Counted from the stretch's first letter, positions 51,821-61,478 are shown. The stretch: 64,000 nt of DNA from Pseudoalteromonas amylolytica (GCF_001854605.1 NZ_MKJU01000037.1:1-64000), one strand, 5' to 3'. Numbers and translations are program-made. The notes: generated from the sequence alone by a model not told the origin.

Positions 51821-52417
51821 ATGAAGTCTTTATCACGTCGACATACCGCTTTGGTTCAACCACGAGGGTTTAGCTTAATAGAAATTCTCGTGGTGATCGT
51901 GATCATCGCATTTGCTACCAAAATGGTGACCTATAGCTTTGGTGGCGATATCGAGGAAGAGCTGGAAAAACAAGCACTCAAAACGCATGGTGTGATCAAT
52001 ATGGCATCGGAGTTTGCAGTTTTGAATCAGGTGGAGCTGGGTTTTCACCTTGATAAAAATGTACTTGAGATGTTGGTATTTGATGGTGATAAATGGGCAA
52101 CGTTTGAAGCTGAAGAATTATACAAACCAATAGAATTTGGCGAAGAATACCGAGTTGCCCTCAACATTGAAGATTTGGCGTGGGCGCAAGATAACTTATT
52201 AGAGCAATCAAATTGGCGCGAGTTAATGGGGACCAGTGACGAGGAAAGTTTACTGGAACTGAAAAAACTCAAAGTGCCTCAAGTGCTTATTTTATCTTCT
52301 GGTGAAGTAAGTGCGTTTCAATTGACAATAGAGTTGGCACAGCAAAGCGAACCGGTTTATTTCATTGAAGGCGAGTTTATGGCGCCGGTTAAGCTGCGCA
52401 AGGAACCTGAAGAATGA
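51821..52417 (+). CDS. gspH: Minor pseudopilin GspH
   Basis: 198 residues. Leader of 16 residues (cut at PRG|FSLIEILVV), Glu at +5, then a soluble domain rich in acidic residues. Forms the pseudopilus tip complex with GspI, J and K. No recognisable binding site oddities; starts 6 bases after gspG. Confidence 0.9.
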   Translation: MKSLSRRHTALVQPRGFSLIEILVVIVIIAFATKMVTYSFGGDIEEELEKQALKTHGVINMASEFAVLNQVELGFHLDKNVLEMLVFDGDKWATFEAEELYKPIEFGEEYRVALNIEDLAWAQDNLLEQSNWRELMGTSDEESLLELKKLKVPQVLILSSGEVSAFQLTIELAQQSEPVYFIEGEFMAPVKLRKEPEE

Positions 52418-52824
52418 TGCGCGTAACTGGGCTGGTAAAAAATATAGCGGGTAACGCAGCGAAAGGGTTTACGTTACTGGAAGTGATGGTGGCAATGAGC
52501 ATCTGCGCCATGGCCGGAATCGCAGCGATGCAGGTGACGGGGGAGCACATTACCCATATCTCAACACTTGAGGAGCAAACATATGCTTCTTGGGTTGCAG
52601 AGAACCGACTGGTCGAAATGCGCTCCGGAGGCAGCGACTGGCAAGGCAAAAATGGCCTCAAAGGCGAAGAAGAATTAGCAGAGCGAGTCTGGTATTGGCA
52701 GCAAAAGGTAACGGCAACTGCGGATCCCAGTTTTGTGAAAGTTAATATAGAGATTTTTAGCGATGAAGGTCTTAAATACTCAGTGTATGACCTAACAACT
52801 TTCATGCTCAAGGATAAGTCATGA
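52414..52824 (+). CDS. gspI: Minor pseudopilin GspI
   Basis: 136 residues. Cleavage after Gly18 (AAKG|FTLLEVMVAMSI), Glu at +5. The soluble part contains the ASWVAENRLVEMR stretch typical of GspI. Overlaps the gspH stop by four bases; a second ATG (52417) follows immediately. Confidence 0.92.
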   Translation: MMRVTGLVKNIAGNAAKGFTLLEVMVAMSICAMAGIAAMQVTGEHITHISTLEEQTYASWVAENRLVEMRSGGSDWQGKNGLKGEEELAERVWYWQQKVTATADPSFVKVNIEIFSDEGLKYSVYDLTTFMLKDKS

Positions 52825-53528
52825 TGCGCCAGCGTGGTTTTACGTTGCTTGAAGTAATGGTTGCATTGGGAATACTGGCTTTTGTCGTGATGGCAACACA
52901 TCAGATCCTCGATTCAACCATCAAAGCAAAAGAAGCATCTGAAGAAACCATTGCAGAGCTGGAATCTTTGCAGACCACGTTTCGATTGATGGACCAAGAT
53001 TTTAGCCAAATGACCAAGCGCGAAGTGCGTAATGAGGCGGGCGATACCAATCCAAGCTATGTGCTGCATGGCCGCTTCGAATTGCAAAGTCAATATGATG
53101 GTATTGCCTTCGTACGAGATGGTTGGACGAATCCAATCAGCCTGTTACCACGTTCAGAGCTACAAGCGGTTGGTTATCGTGTAATTGATGACAATTTAGA
53201 ACGAATTTATCGAATTTACGTTGATGAGCTGGACGGTGCAGAGCCTCGCTCACAAGTGGTAATAAAAAATGTTGAGGAGCTCAAGTTTGAGTTTCTTGAT
53301 GATAAGCAAAAATGGCAAGAAGAGTGGAATAAAAAGGCGCTGCCGTTGGCTGTTGCGGTTACCTTGCAACTAAAAGATACGCCCCCAATCAGACGTTTGT
53401 TTTTAACGCCGGGAGATGGCAAAGAGCAGCAAGCATCGAGCAGTCGAAATAGTAACTCAACGGGGCAAAGCCAACGACGAGAGCAAGATAGCACTCAAAA
53501 TGAGAGAAATAGGGGAGGGCGAGGATGA
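52821..53528 (+). CDS. gspJ: Minor pseudopilin GspJ
   Basis: 235 residues. Cleavage after Gly6 (MMRQRG|FTLLEVMVALGIL). The core is standard (FRLMDQDFSQMTKREVR, then LLPRSELQAVGYRV). The last 35 residues (KEQQASSSRNSNSTGQSQR... to GGRG) are a low-complexity, polar and Arg-rich tail not usual in the family. Confidence 0.93.
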   Translation: MMRQRGFTLLEVMVALGILAFVVMATHQILDSTIKAKEASEETIAELESLQTTFRLMDQDFSQMTKREVRNEAGDTNPSYVLHGRFELQSQYDGIAFVRDGWTNPISLLPRSELQAVGYRVIDDNLERIYRIYVDELDGAEPRSQVVIKNVEELKFEFLDDKQKWQEEWNKKALPLAVAVTLQLKDTPPIRRLFLTPGDGKEQQASSSRNSNSTGQSQRREQDSTQNERNRGGRG

Positions 53529-54505
53529 GCCAACAGCGTGGTGCAGCGCTTATCATCGTTCTATTCATTGTCGCACTGGCTGCGACATTGGCTGCACAGA
53601 TGGCAGCCGATTTGATGGTACAAGTACAAAGAGCGCAGAATATTCAAACTCACCAGCAAGCCAAGTGGTATAGCTACGGCGCTGAAGAGTTAGTGAAAAA
53701 AGTACTGCTTGAGAGTAAAAAAGATGAGCCAGAAAAGGTCCACCTAGATCAGCCTTGGGCGCTGAGTGAGGTCCCTTACCCTGTTGATCATGGTACTTTA
53801 AGTGGCGAAGTGAGTGACTTACAGGCTTGCCTCAATTTGAACGCATTAAGAGCGCCCAAAAAACAAGGGTCTTCAAGTACTGATACGAATCCCGCGCATA
53901 AAGCGTTGTTGTCGTTGCTAACAAATATTGAAGACTTACCGCTGGACGAAAGCGAAGAAGCACTGGCTGATAGCGTGTACGACTGGCTGGACGAGGACAG
54001 CATTACCTTTCGTTCAGGTGCGGAAGAAGATGAATATATGTCGCGTACAACTCCTTATCTCAGTGCTAATAACCTGTTTGCGTCAGAGTCTGAGTTACGG
54101 GTGATAAAGGGTTTTAATCCTCTAGTGATGGAAAAGATAAAGCCTTATGTGTGTGTGATCCCAGGAAATACCGAGCTTAAGGTTAACGTCAATACAGTTA
54201 TAGCCGATCAAGCCTTGTTGCTCAGTGCTTTATTGGATGGACTGAGTGAGTCTGGTGCACAAGCAGTAATTTCCGCTCGTCCAGAAAAGGGGTTTGATAG
54301 TGTTGAAGACTTTTTCATTGAGGCGAGAAACCAAGGTGCAAAAGTAGATAAAACCAGTGAAGAATTATTTACCGTAGATAGTAATTATTTTAAGTTACGC
54401 GCAAAAGCATTGTTTGATGAAAGACGCTTTTCAATGACCTCAATTATTCAAATAAATCAAGGTCAAGCAACCATACTGGCGCGAAAATTTGGAGGCGTAC
54501 AGTGA
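53525..54505 (+). CDS. gspK: Minor pseudopilin GspK
   Basis: 326 residues. Short leader (MSQQRG|AALIIVLFIVAL); like other GspK proteins it has no Glu at +5 and caps the pseudopilus tip. The helical insert domain follows at about 100-200 and two saposin-like segments (LPYLSANNLFASESELRVI-type) are visible. Overlaps gspJ by four bases. Confidence 0.93.
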   Translation: MSQQRGAALIIVLFIVALAATLAAQMAADLMVQVQRAQNIQTHQQAKWYSYGAEELVKKVLLESKKDEPEKVHLDQPWALSEVPYPVDHGTLSGEVSDLQACLNLNALRAPKKQGSSSTDTNPAHKALLSLLTNIEDLPLDESEEALADSVYDWLDEDSITFRSGAEEDEYMSRTTPYLSANNLFASESELRVIKGFNPLVMEKIKPYVCVIPGNTELKVNVNTVIADQALLLSALLDGLSESGAQAVISARPEKGFDSVEDFFIEARNQGAKVDKTSEELFTVDSNYFKLRAKALFDERRFSMTSIIQINQGQATILARKFGGVQ

Positions 54506-55710
54506 CAGAAAAATTAATGATCCGAGTGGGTCAGTCACATAATAACCCAATACATTGGCTGATTTTCTCATCAATAGATGAGCAAATTATTGCCAGTGGA
54601 GAATTAGACAGCGCAGAGCAGTTGCCACAGTTAGCTGAAAAGGCAGTTAATAGAGAAGTGACGCTGCTACTGAGCGCATCTCAAGTGCAATTAAAGAATG
54701 TGCTACTTCCAGCAAAATGGAATCGCAAGCTAGAGCAAGCTTTGCCGTTTATGCTCGAAGAGCAGGTCGCTTGTGATATTGATGAATTATTTATCGCGGT
54801 TGGCCAACCGGGGCTACAAGGTGAGCAACACAGTATTGAGGTAGCCATTTGTAATAAGCAGTGGCTACAAGATTGGTTAGCCTTGTTTAATGAACATAAT
54901 ATTGAACCTGCTCGAGTGTTGCCTGATGCGCTGTTGCTACCAGAGCAGCAGGAAAAAGAGTTATCGGTAATTGAGTTAGGTCAACAGTGGTTGTGCCGTT
55001 TTGGACAATGGCATATCAGTGCCATCGAAAAAACCTGGGGCGCGGATTACCTTTATGCGTTACAGCCGAGCAAAATTGTTCATTACAGCCCTGCGGATGC
55101 ATTACCAGAGATAGCGCCAAAAGAAGCTAAACAAGCAGAGTACGATTTACCACTGGCGCTGTTTGCAAAACAGCTAGATAAAGTGTCGTTTAACTTAAGA
55201 CAAGGTACCTTTGCGGCGAAGAAGAAGCAGCCTCAGTGGTGGAAAGATTGGCGCAGTGGCCTGTTGGCAGCAAGCATTGCGGTAGGGTGCTTTGTGTTAG
55301 TCAAAGGCACTCAGCTGGTCATGTTACAAAAACAAGCTGATGATTTTAAAGCTCAAGCGGTGGCTACTTACCAACAAGCATTCCCAGGTAAGGTTGTTCG
55401 CCCACACCTGCTAAGAAACCAGATCAAGAATGAGCTGGATAGCCTAAGCGGTACAGAGCACGGTGGCTTTTTGGAGCTGACCAATCATCTTGTGGCGGTA
55501 TACAGGGAGGTTGAAAACTTTACCCCAGAGACGCTACGTTATGACCGTCGCCGTAACGAACTTCGCATTCGTGCAAGAGCGGATGGGTTCCAAGTGTTCG
55601 GTCAAGTGAAAGCAATTCTTGAACAAAGAGGCTTGAGTGTACAGCAAGGTTCATTAAATAACGATGGTGATGTGGTGATCGGTGAGATCCGACTAAGAGG
55701 TGATGCATGA
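54502..55710 (+). CDS. gspL: Type II secretion protein GspL
   Basis: 402 residues. Cytoplasmic actin-like domain (1-240; LLPAKWNRKLEQALPFMLEEQ) that holds GspE, a single membrane segment (SGLLAASIAVGCFVLVKG, about 253-270) and a ferredoxin-like periplasmic domain. Overlaps gspK by four bases. Confidence 0.93.
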   Translation: MTEKLMIRVGQSHNNPIHWLIFSSIDEQIIASGELDSAEQLPQLAEKAVNREVTLLLSASQVQLKNVLLPAKWNRKLEQALPFMLEEQVACDIDELFIAVGQPGLQGEQHSIEVAICNKQWLQDWLALFNEHNIEPARVLPDALLLPEQQEKELSVIELGQQWLCRFGQWHISAIEKTWGADYLYALQPSKIVHYSPADALPEIAPKEAKQAEYDLPLALFAKQLDKVSFNLRQGTFAAKKKQPQWWKDWRSGLLAASIAVGCFVLVKGTQLVMLQKQADDFKAQAVATYQQAFPGKVVRPHLLRNQIKNELDSLSGTEHGGFLELTNHLVAVYREVENFTPETLRYDRRRNELRIRARADGFQVFGQVKAILEQRGLSVQQGSLNNDGDVVIGEIRLRGDA

Positions 55711-56183
55711 AGCAGCAAGCATTAAAATACTGGCACTCGCTTAAGGAGCAAGAACAGAAACTACTGATTGTTGCTGCGGTCATATTCGCCATATTTGTAT
55801 TAGTGATGGGGGTTTTCAGACCACTTAATGCGGCGGTAGAAAAAGCAGAGCGTGATAAATTGCGCCAGCAAGAGCTCGCCGCTTGGGTTAGCAGTAGTGT
55901 GGGTACACTAAAAAGTAGCGCATCCGGTGCTAAGCCTATGCAATCTGGCAACTTATCAGTGTTAGTAAACCGTACTCGCAATCAATATCAGATTAATATA
56001 AGCAAAATGCAACCAAGTGACCAAGCACTTAGATTGACCATAGATTCAGTGGAGTTCAATAAGTTGGTTGCTTGGTTGGACGAGTTGACTAATAAATATG
56101 GTGTAAAAATTGAGAGCCTCGATCTGGCACAAGATAGTTCACCCGGATACGTACGCGTTAGCCGCTTGTTGTTAGAGAATTAA
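55707..56183 (+). CDS. gspM: Type II secretion protein GspM
   Basis: 158 residues, bitopic: a basic N-terminus, one membrane segment (LLIVAAVIFAIFVLVMGVF) and a small periplasmic ferredoxin-like domain that pairs with GspL (FNKLVAWLDELTNKYGVKIES). Overlaps gspL by four bases. Confidence 0.92.
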   Translation: MKQQALKYWHSLKEQEQKLLIVAAVIFAIFVLVMGVFRPLNAAVEKAERDKLRQQELAAWVSSSVGTLKSSASGAKPMQSGNLSVLVNRTRNQYQINISKMQPSDQALRLTIDSVEFNKLVAWLDELTNKYGVKIESLDLAQDSSPGYVRVSRLLLEN

Positions 56184-56184
56184 T

Positions 56185-56943
56185 ATGAAAAAGACAGTTA
56201 GCTTAATACTTATTTTTATCGTCGCTTTTAGCCTGTTTACTTTGTATAACATGCCCGCTTCAGTTGCTTTACAGCTAGCTAATAAGCAAATTCCACCGAG
56301 TCTACAGATAGGTGCGGTGTCAGGCACTTTGTGGCAAGGGCAAGTGAGTGAAGTACGAGTCAGTAATTTACAGTTGAACAACGTGCGTTGGCGCATTGAT
56401 GCGTCGGCTTTACTGATGGGGGATATGCAAGGTAATGTTCGCTTTGGTAATGCGCGTGAAAAAACTGAGATATCAGGCATGGGAGATTTCACATTAGGGC
56501 TTTTCGATCATTCAGTGAGCCTGTCTGATGCGTCTATCCGTTTTAGTGTTGAACAGGCTATGTCACAGGTTACTCTGCCGCTTCCTGTTAATGCTAAGGG
56601 GCGCGTACTGCTCGATATCGATCAGTACCAAAGTGGTATGCCGTACTGTGAATCCTTAGTGGGAGAGATCCGCAGTCCAGGTATTACCGTTGAAGGGATA
56701 ACGGGCTGGTTTGATATTGGCCAGTTAGCCGGAGGCTTGAGCTGCAAGTCAGGTGATATCTCTGTGTTAGTAGACCCTGAAAATCGTTTAGGGTTACAAG
56801 CAGATGCTGTATTGGCAGAGAACTTCCAGTTTCGCGTAGCGGGTAACATTAAGCCTGATGCCTCATTACCCAAAGAAGTTCATGATGCGGTTAAGTTCTT
56901 GGGTCGTCCAGATGCTGACGGTCGTTATCCGGTTAATTTATAA
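56185..56943 (+). CDS. gspN: Type II secretion protein GspN
   Basis: 252 residues. N-terminal membrane anchor (VSLILIFIVAFSLFTLYNM) then a beta-rich periplasmic domain with the family opening ASVALQLANKQIPPSLQIGAVSGTLWQG. GspN is not present in all type II systems; its exact job is unclear. Last gene of the operon; gspO (prepilin peptidase) is not here. Confidence 0.9.
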   Translation: MKKTVSLILIFIVAFSLFTLYNMPASVALQLANKQIPPSLQIGAVSGTLWQGQVSEVRVSNLQLNNVRWRIDASALLMGDMQGNVRFGNAREKTEISGMGDFTLGLFDHSVSLSDASIRFSVEQAMSQVTLPLPVNAKGRVLLDIDQYQSGMPYCESLVGEIRSPGITVEGITGWFDIGQLAGGLSCKSGDISVLVDPENRLGLQADAVLAENFQFRVAGNIKPDASLPKEVHDAVKFLGRPDADGRYPVNL

Positions 56944-56951
56944 AGATAACT

Positions 56952-57539
56952 ATGCTTGATTTTAGTTTTACAGTTGAACATGAAAAACTGCTAGCGGATT
57001 ATTTGGCTGCGCGTAGCGAGGCTATGTCGCTGGCGATGACCAAAGGATACTTATTTGCTTTAATCTGTGGTCCAAACGCGGTTGAGGTTGAGCAATGGTT
57101 GCATGATATCAGCGCGGCTGATGACAACATGGACGAGTCTGTAGTGTTTGCATTTATGGCTTTGCATCATCAGATCAGCGAGCAGGTTTTTGCTGGTAAT
57201 TATCAATTACCATGGACGGCGCACAGTGACTATCAGTCACGTCACCAGTGGAGTGTTGGTTTTATAACAGCGGCACAGCCTTACTTTGAGGCTATTTTGA
57301 CGGCCGAAAAACTAAGTAACGAACTCAAAGAAGCGTTGCAAGTTGCAACAGAACAACTGGCCTTTTTCTCTCTGTCTCAGTCTCAGGTAAGTGAGTACTG
57401 CCAACAAATCAATTGCGACGAAACGGAGTTTTTGACTCAGCAAAGTGAACTGGCAGGTGAGTTTGCCAAAGGCTTTGCGCAGTTAATAGAAGTGGTTGCA
57501 GTGGACAGCGGCTTGTATGATGATGAGGACGCTTTCTAA
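56952..57539 (+). CDS. UPF0149 (YecA/YgfB) family protein
   Basis: 195 residues, all helical and acidic. The segments AMTKGYLFALICGPNAVE and SVGFITAAQPYFEA, and the end GLYDDEDAF, resemble the YgfB/YecA family. Members are cytoplasmic; YgfB has been linked to regulation of antibiotic resistance in Pseudomonas. It starts nine bases after gspN, so it may be carried on the gsp transcript. Its stop overlaps the convergent zinc-protein gene by four bases. Confidence 0.72.
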   Translation: MLDFSFTVEHEKLLADYLAARSEAMSLAMTKGYLFALICGPNAVEVEQWLHDISAADDNMDESVVFAFMALHHQISEQVFAGNYQLPWTAHSDYQSRHQWSVGFITAAQPYFEAILTAEKLSNELKEALQVATEQLAFFSLSQSQVSEYCQQINCDETEFLTQQSELAGEFAKGFAQLIEVVAVDSGLYDDEDAF

Positions 57540-57739
57540 GCAATTTCTAGTTCGATATAGGTGCAACCCTTATCACAACAGACGTGACCTTTTTGCGCGG
57601 CATCAACAGCAAGATTGAGTTTGAGTGGTTTTTGGCACTGCTCACAGCAAATGGTTTGCCCTGCACTCAGTTTCTTAAGTAGCTGCTTTTGTTTGTTAAA
57701 CGAAGCAGCACGCTGCTTATTAAGTTGACTAAAATCCAT
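57536..57739 (-). CDS. Small Cys-rich (zinc-ribbon-like) protein
   Basis: 67 residues from the ATG at 57739, chosen for AGGA eight bases upstream. A longer frame exists (to 57838) but overlaps the preceding gene. Two clusters, ICCEQC and VCCDKGC, spaced by about 21 residues, could bind one zinc ion. The N-terminus is Gln/Lys/Leu-rich (MDFSQLNKQRAASFNKQKQ). The start overlaps the previous gene's TAA (TAATG), so translation is coupled. I know no function. Confidence 0.65.
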   Translation of the reverse strand: MDFSQLNKQRAASFNKQKQLLKKLSAGQTICCEQCQKPLKLNLAVDAAQKGHVCCDKGCTYIELEIA

Positions 57740-58098
57740 TACAAAGTTCCTGTTTTTTTCATCGCATTTTCTACAATATCGCAGATATTTTCGAGCTTGT
57801 CCGTGAAAAAATAAAGGCTCATCTCTCTTTCTAAACAATATTGTTTAAAAAATTGTCGCATAGCTAGGTCATTAGCCAATTCTTCGTCTAGATGAGCAGC
57901 TTGCTCTTCACTAAGTGATACTTGTGTATCTATGTTTGCACGGGCGAGCGATGCAGCCGTTGGACGTTGTACCTTGGTTGACTCGCTTAGCATTGAGATC
58001 AAATTTGTAATAAACTGCTCTCTGGGTTGTTTAATCAGCTCAATTTCTGTTGTGCACAGTGCGACAATAACCACTACAAAAATTAGGAATTTTTTCAT
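57739..58098 (-). CDS. Small exported or membrane-anchored protein, unknown
   Basis: 119 residues from the ATG at 58098, which gives a signal-anchor start (MKKFLIFVVVIVALCTT). The open frame continues upstream to 58269 but that part is poor. The remainder is polar and helical (LSEEQAAHLDEELANDLAMRQ) with two Cys near the end (YCLERE, ICDIVE). It lies directly upstream of, and is coupled to, the Cys-rich gene. Confidence 0.55.
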   Translation of the reverse strand: MKKFLIFVVVIVALCTTEIELIKQPREQFITNLISMLSESTKVQRPTAASLARANIDTQVSLSEEQAAHLDEELANDLAMRQFFKQYCLEREMSLYFFTDKLENICDIVENAMKKTGTL

Positions 58099-58358
58099 AA
58101 TTGCAGCTACTTTGATCTCAATAAATATAATGTCGCTTGGAGTGTAATAAAATAGCATAGTGAAAAGCAAGTCTGGCGGTTTTTTGCTGTAATAAGCAAC
58201 TCCAGAGATTGGCGTTGTTTTGAATTGCTCGTTGTTTAATGACTTAAATGTGGCATTTGTTGGTATCAATCAACTGGCAAGCTTGCGTATAATATCCCTA
58301 TTCTAGTTAAGGTTACTTGAGCAAGTACCTGTCGATCATAGCGGCCTAAGGAGCTTCG

Positions 58359-59786
58359 ATGGACAATCAAATTAAAGTCAAAAACATACCTACAGAAGTT
58401 AAAATTCAACCACCTGAACAGTTGCAACCTGATAGGTTTAACCCCCGAAATCGAATATATGTGCGTGCTGTTCAAGGGCTGCATCAATTGTTACGAAAGC
58501 AAATTGGTTTCGTCGGTATGCTTGCATTTATGTTGCTGCCTTGGCTGAGTTTTAACGGACAGCAAGCGGTACTATTTGACTTGTTTGAACAGAAGTTTAA
58601 TATTTTTGGGCTGACATTATTGCCGCAAGACTTAACGATTCTGGCATTTATTTTAATGATAGCTGCCTTTGCTTTATTTCTGGTGACAACCTTCTATGGT
58701 CGAGTGTGGTGCGGATATACGTGTCCTCAAACCGTTTGGACTTTTATCTTTATTTGGTTTGAAGAAAAGTTTGAAGGCTCAGCAAATCAGCGGAAGAAAC
58801 TTGATCAACGTGCAATGGATTTCGACAAGTTTTGGCGCAAAACCGCAAAGCATAGTAGCTGGATACTATTTTCTTTGTACACCGCAATTACCTTTGTAGG
58901 GTATTTCACTCCAATCCGAACGCTGTTACCTGATCTACTCACTTTTTCTGCAAGTGGCTATGCAACCGTGAGTATTTTGGTGTTTGCCGTGTGTACGTAT
59001 GGTAACGCAGGGTGGATGAGGGAAATCATGTGTTTGCATATTTGCCCTTATTCACGATTCCAGTCAGCCATGTTTGATAAAGACACCTTTACGGTCAGTT
59101 ATGATGCTAAACGTGGTGAGGAGCGAGGCCCTCGCTCGCGTAAGCAGGATCGTAATGAGCTAGAGCTGGGTGATTGCATTGATTGCAACTTGTGCGTGCA
59201 GGTCTGCCCCACAGGTATCGATATTCGTAACGGTTTGCAGTATGAATGTATCAATTGTGGTGCTTGTATTGACGCTTGTGATGGTGTGATGGACAAAATG
59301 AACTATCCTCGCGGTCTTATTTCATATACCACGGAGCGCAACCTTGAAGCATCAGCTGAAAAAACTAAGCCAATACGCGGAAAATTGGTTGGTTATGTGT
59401 GTATTCTGCTGGTCTTAACTGGTGCTCTGGTCGCGAATGTTGCCATGCGCAAACCTATGGAGTTGGATATAATTCGTGATAGAAACCAGCTTTATCGGGT
59501 CAACTTCGAAGGGTTGGTTGAAAATACCTATACCTTAAAAATTATCAACAAGGCACAAAAAGAACAAACATTTCATATTGAAGTGCTTGGTTTAACGCAT
59601 TTTGAGTATCTAGGTAAGCAGCAAGTAACGGTTGGGGCCGGTCGCGCATTGGATGTGCCACTGTCCTTAATTATTGACCCCTATGAGCTTAAAAAACCAA
59701 TAACAGAGTTTGAGTTTGCTATCTACCCGATAGATCAGCCGCAATCAAAGCTGACGCAAGCCACAAACTTTTTTAAAGGCAAATAG
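58359..59786 (+). CDS. ccoG: Cytochrome c oxidase accessory protein CcoG
   Basis: 475 residues. Inner-membrane ferredoxin-type protein (RdxA/FixG) needed to supply copper for cbb3-type oxidase, acting as a Cu reductase. About five membrane segments; VWCGYTCPQTVW at the second segment, CLHICPYSRFQ, and two [4Fe-4S] motifs, CIDCNLCVQVCP and CINCGACIDACD. A C-terminal Ig-like domain follows (from about 360). AAGGAG precedes the ATG. No cco structural genes lie in the window. Confidence 0.95.
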   Translation: MDNQIKVKNIPTEVKIQPPEQLQPDRFNPRNRIYVRAVQGLHQLLRKQIGFVGMLAFMLLPWLSFNGQQAVLFDLFEQKFNIFGLTLLPQDLTILAFILMIAAFALFLVTTFYGRVWCGYTCPQTVWTFIFIWFEEKFEGSANQRKKLDQRAMDFDKFWRKTAKHSSWILFSLYTAITFVGYFTPIRTLLPDLLTFSASGYATVSILVFAVCTYGNAGWMREIMCLHICPYSRFQSAMFDKDTFTVSYDAKRGEERGPRSRKQDRNELELGDCIDCNLCVQVCPTGIDIRNGLQYECINCGACIDACDGVMDKMNYPRGLISYTTERNLEASAEKTKPIRGKLVGYVCILLVLTGALVANVAMRKPMELDIIRDRNQLYRVNFEGLVENTYTLKIINKAQKEQTFHIEVLGLTHFEYLGKQQVTVGAGRALDVPLSLIIDPYELKKPITEFEFAIYPIDQPQSKLTQATNFFKGK

Positions 59787-59811
59787 TTAAGTACACTAAG
59801 GCTTATTACTT

Positions 59812-59835
59812 AAAAGCGGGGTTTCCCGCTTTTTT
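59812..59835 (+). terminator. ccoG terminator
   Basis: AAAAGCGGG, loop GTTT, CCCGCTTTT followed by further T bases, 25 bases past ccoG. Confidence 0.87.
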
Positions 59836-59852
59836 TATAACAGAGAAAATTT

Positions 59853-60827
59853 ATGAGCGAATTCAGTTTTGCTAATTTAACACCAGACTTTATTTTGGAT
59901 GCGGTTGAAAGTATATCGATATATCCCGAGTCAGGATTGTTGGCTTTAAACAGTTATGAAAATCGAGTGTATCAGTTTAAAGCTGAAGACAATCGCCGGT
60001 ATGTGGTGAAATTTTATCGGCCAGAGCGCTGGAGTGATGAGCAAATACGAGAAGAACATCAATTTGCATTTAGCCTAGAGGCTGCAGAAGTGCCGGTTGT
60101 TGCGCCAATTAAAATAGACGGTGAAAGCCTATTTCACTTTCAAGGCTACCGTTTCGCGCTGTTTCCGAGTGTTGGTGGTAGACAGTTCGAAATGGATAAC
60201 CTCGATCAATTGGAGGTTCTAGGCCGGTATATTGGACGTATGCATAGCGTTGCGGGTGCGACTTCATTCAGCTATCGGCCAACTGTTAACTGTCAAGATT
60301 ATTTGCACAATGCTAAAGCCGCGCTAGTAGAAAGCCAGATGGTTCCTATGCACCTTGAAACCGCATTCATGACTATTTTGGAGCAGTTAATCAAAAAAAC
60401 AGAGCAAGATTATTATCAAGTTGATCAGATCCGTTTGCATGGAGACTGTCATGCTGGCAATATTCTGTGGGCCGGTGATAGCTTAATGCTTGTTGATTTA
60501 GATGACTGTCGACAAGGGCCTATGATCCAAGACTTATGGATGATGTTAAATGGCGATAGGCAGGAGCAGGTAATACAGCTTGATACTTTGTTGTCAGGTT
60601 ATGAAGAGTTTAATTCGTTCGAGCAGCGACAGCTTAATTTGATTGAGCCGTTGCGGGCGATGCGCATGGTTCATTATATGGGGTGGTTGGCAACAAGGTG
60701 GCAAGATCCTGCTTTTCCACGGAACTTTTCGTGGTTTGCGACTGACAAATACTGGGAACAACAGATTTTGGCTTTAAAAGAACAGTTTGCGACATTACAT
60801 GAACCTGCGCTTAGATTAATTCCATAA
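59853..60827 (+). CDS. srkA: Stress-response kinase A (YihE)
   Basis: 324 residues, an aminoglycoside-phosphotransferase-like protein kinase. ALNSYENRVYQFKAEDNRR (ATP site), catalytic loop LHGDCHAGNILW, and metal-binding VDLDDCRQGP. In Escherichia coli it protects against stress-induced death and lies directly upstream of dsbA, exactly as here (18-base gap). Confidence 0.94.
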   Translation: MSEFSFANLTPDFILDAVESISIYPESGLLALNSYENRVYQFKAEDNRRYVVKFYRPERWSDEQIREEHQFAFSLEAAEVPVVAPIKIDGESLFHFQGYRFALFPSVGGRQFEMDNLDQLEVLGRYIGRMHSVAGATSFSYRPTVNCQDYLHNAKAALVESQMVPMHLETAFMTILEQLIKKTEQDYYQVDQIRLHGDCHAGNILWAGDSLMLVDLDDCRQGPMIQDLWMMLNGDRQEQVIQLDTLLSGYEEFNSFEQRQLNLIEPLRAMRMVHYMGWLATRWQDPAFPRNFSWFATDKYWEQQILALKEQFATLHEPALRLIP

Positions 60828-60845
60828 AAAAATTGAGAGATATCC

Positions 60846-61478
60846 ATGTTTAAAACGATAAAACAAACTTTATTGATAATGTGTCTTCCCTTACTGGCGT
60901 TTGCTGCAAATGCAGCTGATTTCTCGGACGGCAAGCACTACCAAACCATAGAAAATAAAAAAAGTGAAACACCTAAAGTTACAGAGTTTTTCTCTTTCTA
61001 TTGCCCTCACTGTTACCAATTTGAACCAGTCGCATTATCACTGGAAGCCAGCCTTCCAGAAGGTGCTGTGTTTGAAAAAAGCCATGTAAACTTTTTACGC
61101 GGTGCATCGGCGCAGATACAAAGCAACCTGAGCTACGCATACATCATTGCAAAGCAAGCGGGCAAAGAGAAAGAGGTTGCAGCACAAATATTTGAAAGTA
61201 TTCATATTAAAAAAGCGAATTTGCACGATATTAAAGATGTAAAGCAGCTACTTGCACTTAATGGTATCAGTGAAAAAGAGTTTGATGACGGTTTGAGTAG
61301 TATGCTGGTTATTGCACAAGAGAAGCAGATGCAGGACCAACAAGAGTTATTTAGCAAGCTAGGTGCATTAAGAGGCGTTCCGACTTTTATTGTCAATGAC
61401 AAATATAAAGTGAATATGAAAGAGCTTAAAAGCCAAGCTGAGTTAGAAGAATTAGTTCAGTATCTGCTACAAAAATAA
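60846..61478 (+). CDS. dsbA: Thiol:disulfide oxidoreductase DsbA
   Basis: 210 residues with signal peptide ending FAANA. Oxidises Cys pairs in periplasmic proteins. Active site CPHC at 53-56, cis-Pro in RGVPTFIVN, and the helical insert is of normal size. It follows srkA and is followed by a second dsbA-like gene. Confidence 0.94.
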   Translation: MFKTIKQTLLIMCLPLLAFAANAADFSDGKHYQTIENKKSETPKVTEFFSFYCPHCYQFEPVALSLEASLPEGAVFEKSHVNFLRGASAQIQSNLSYAYIIAKQAGKEKEVAAQIFESIHIKKANLHDIKDVKQLLALNGISEKEFDDGLSSMLVIAQEKQMQDQQELFSKLGALRGVPTFIVNDKYKVNMKELKSQAELEELVQYLLQK

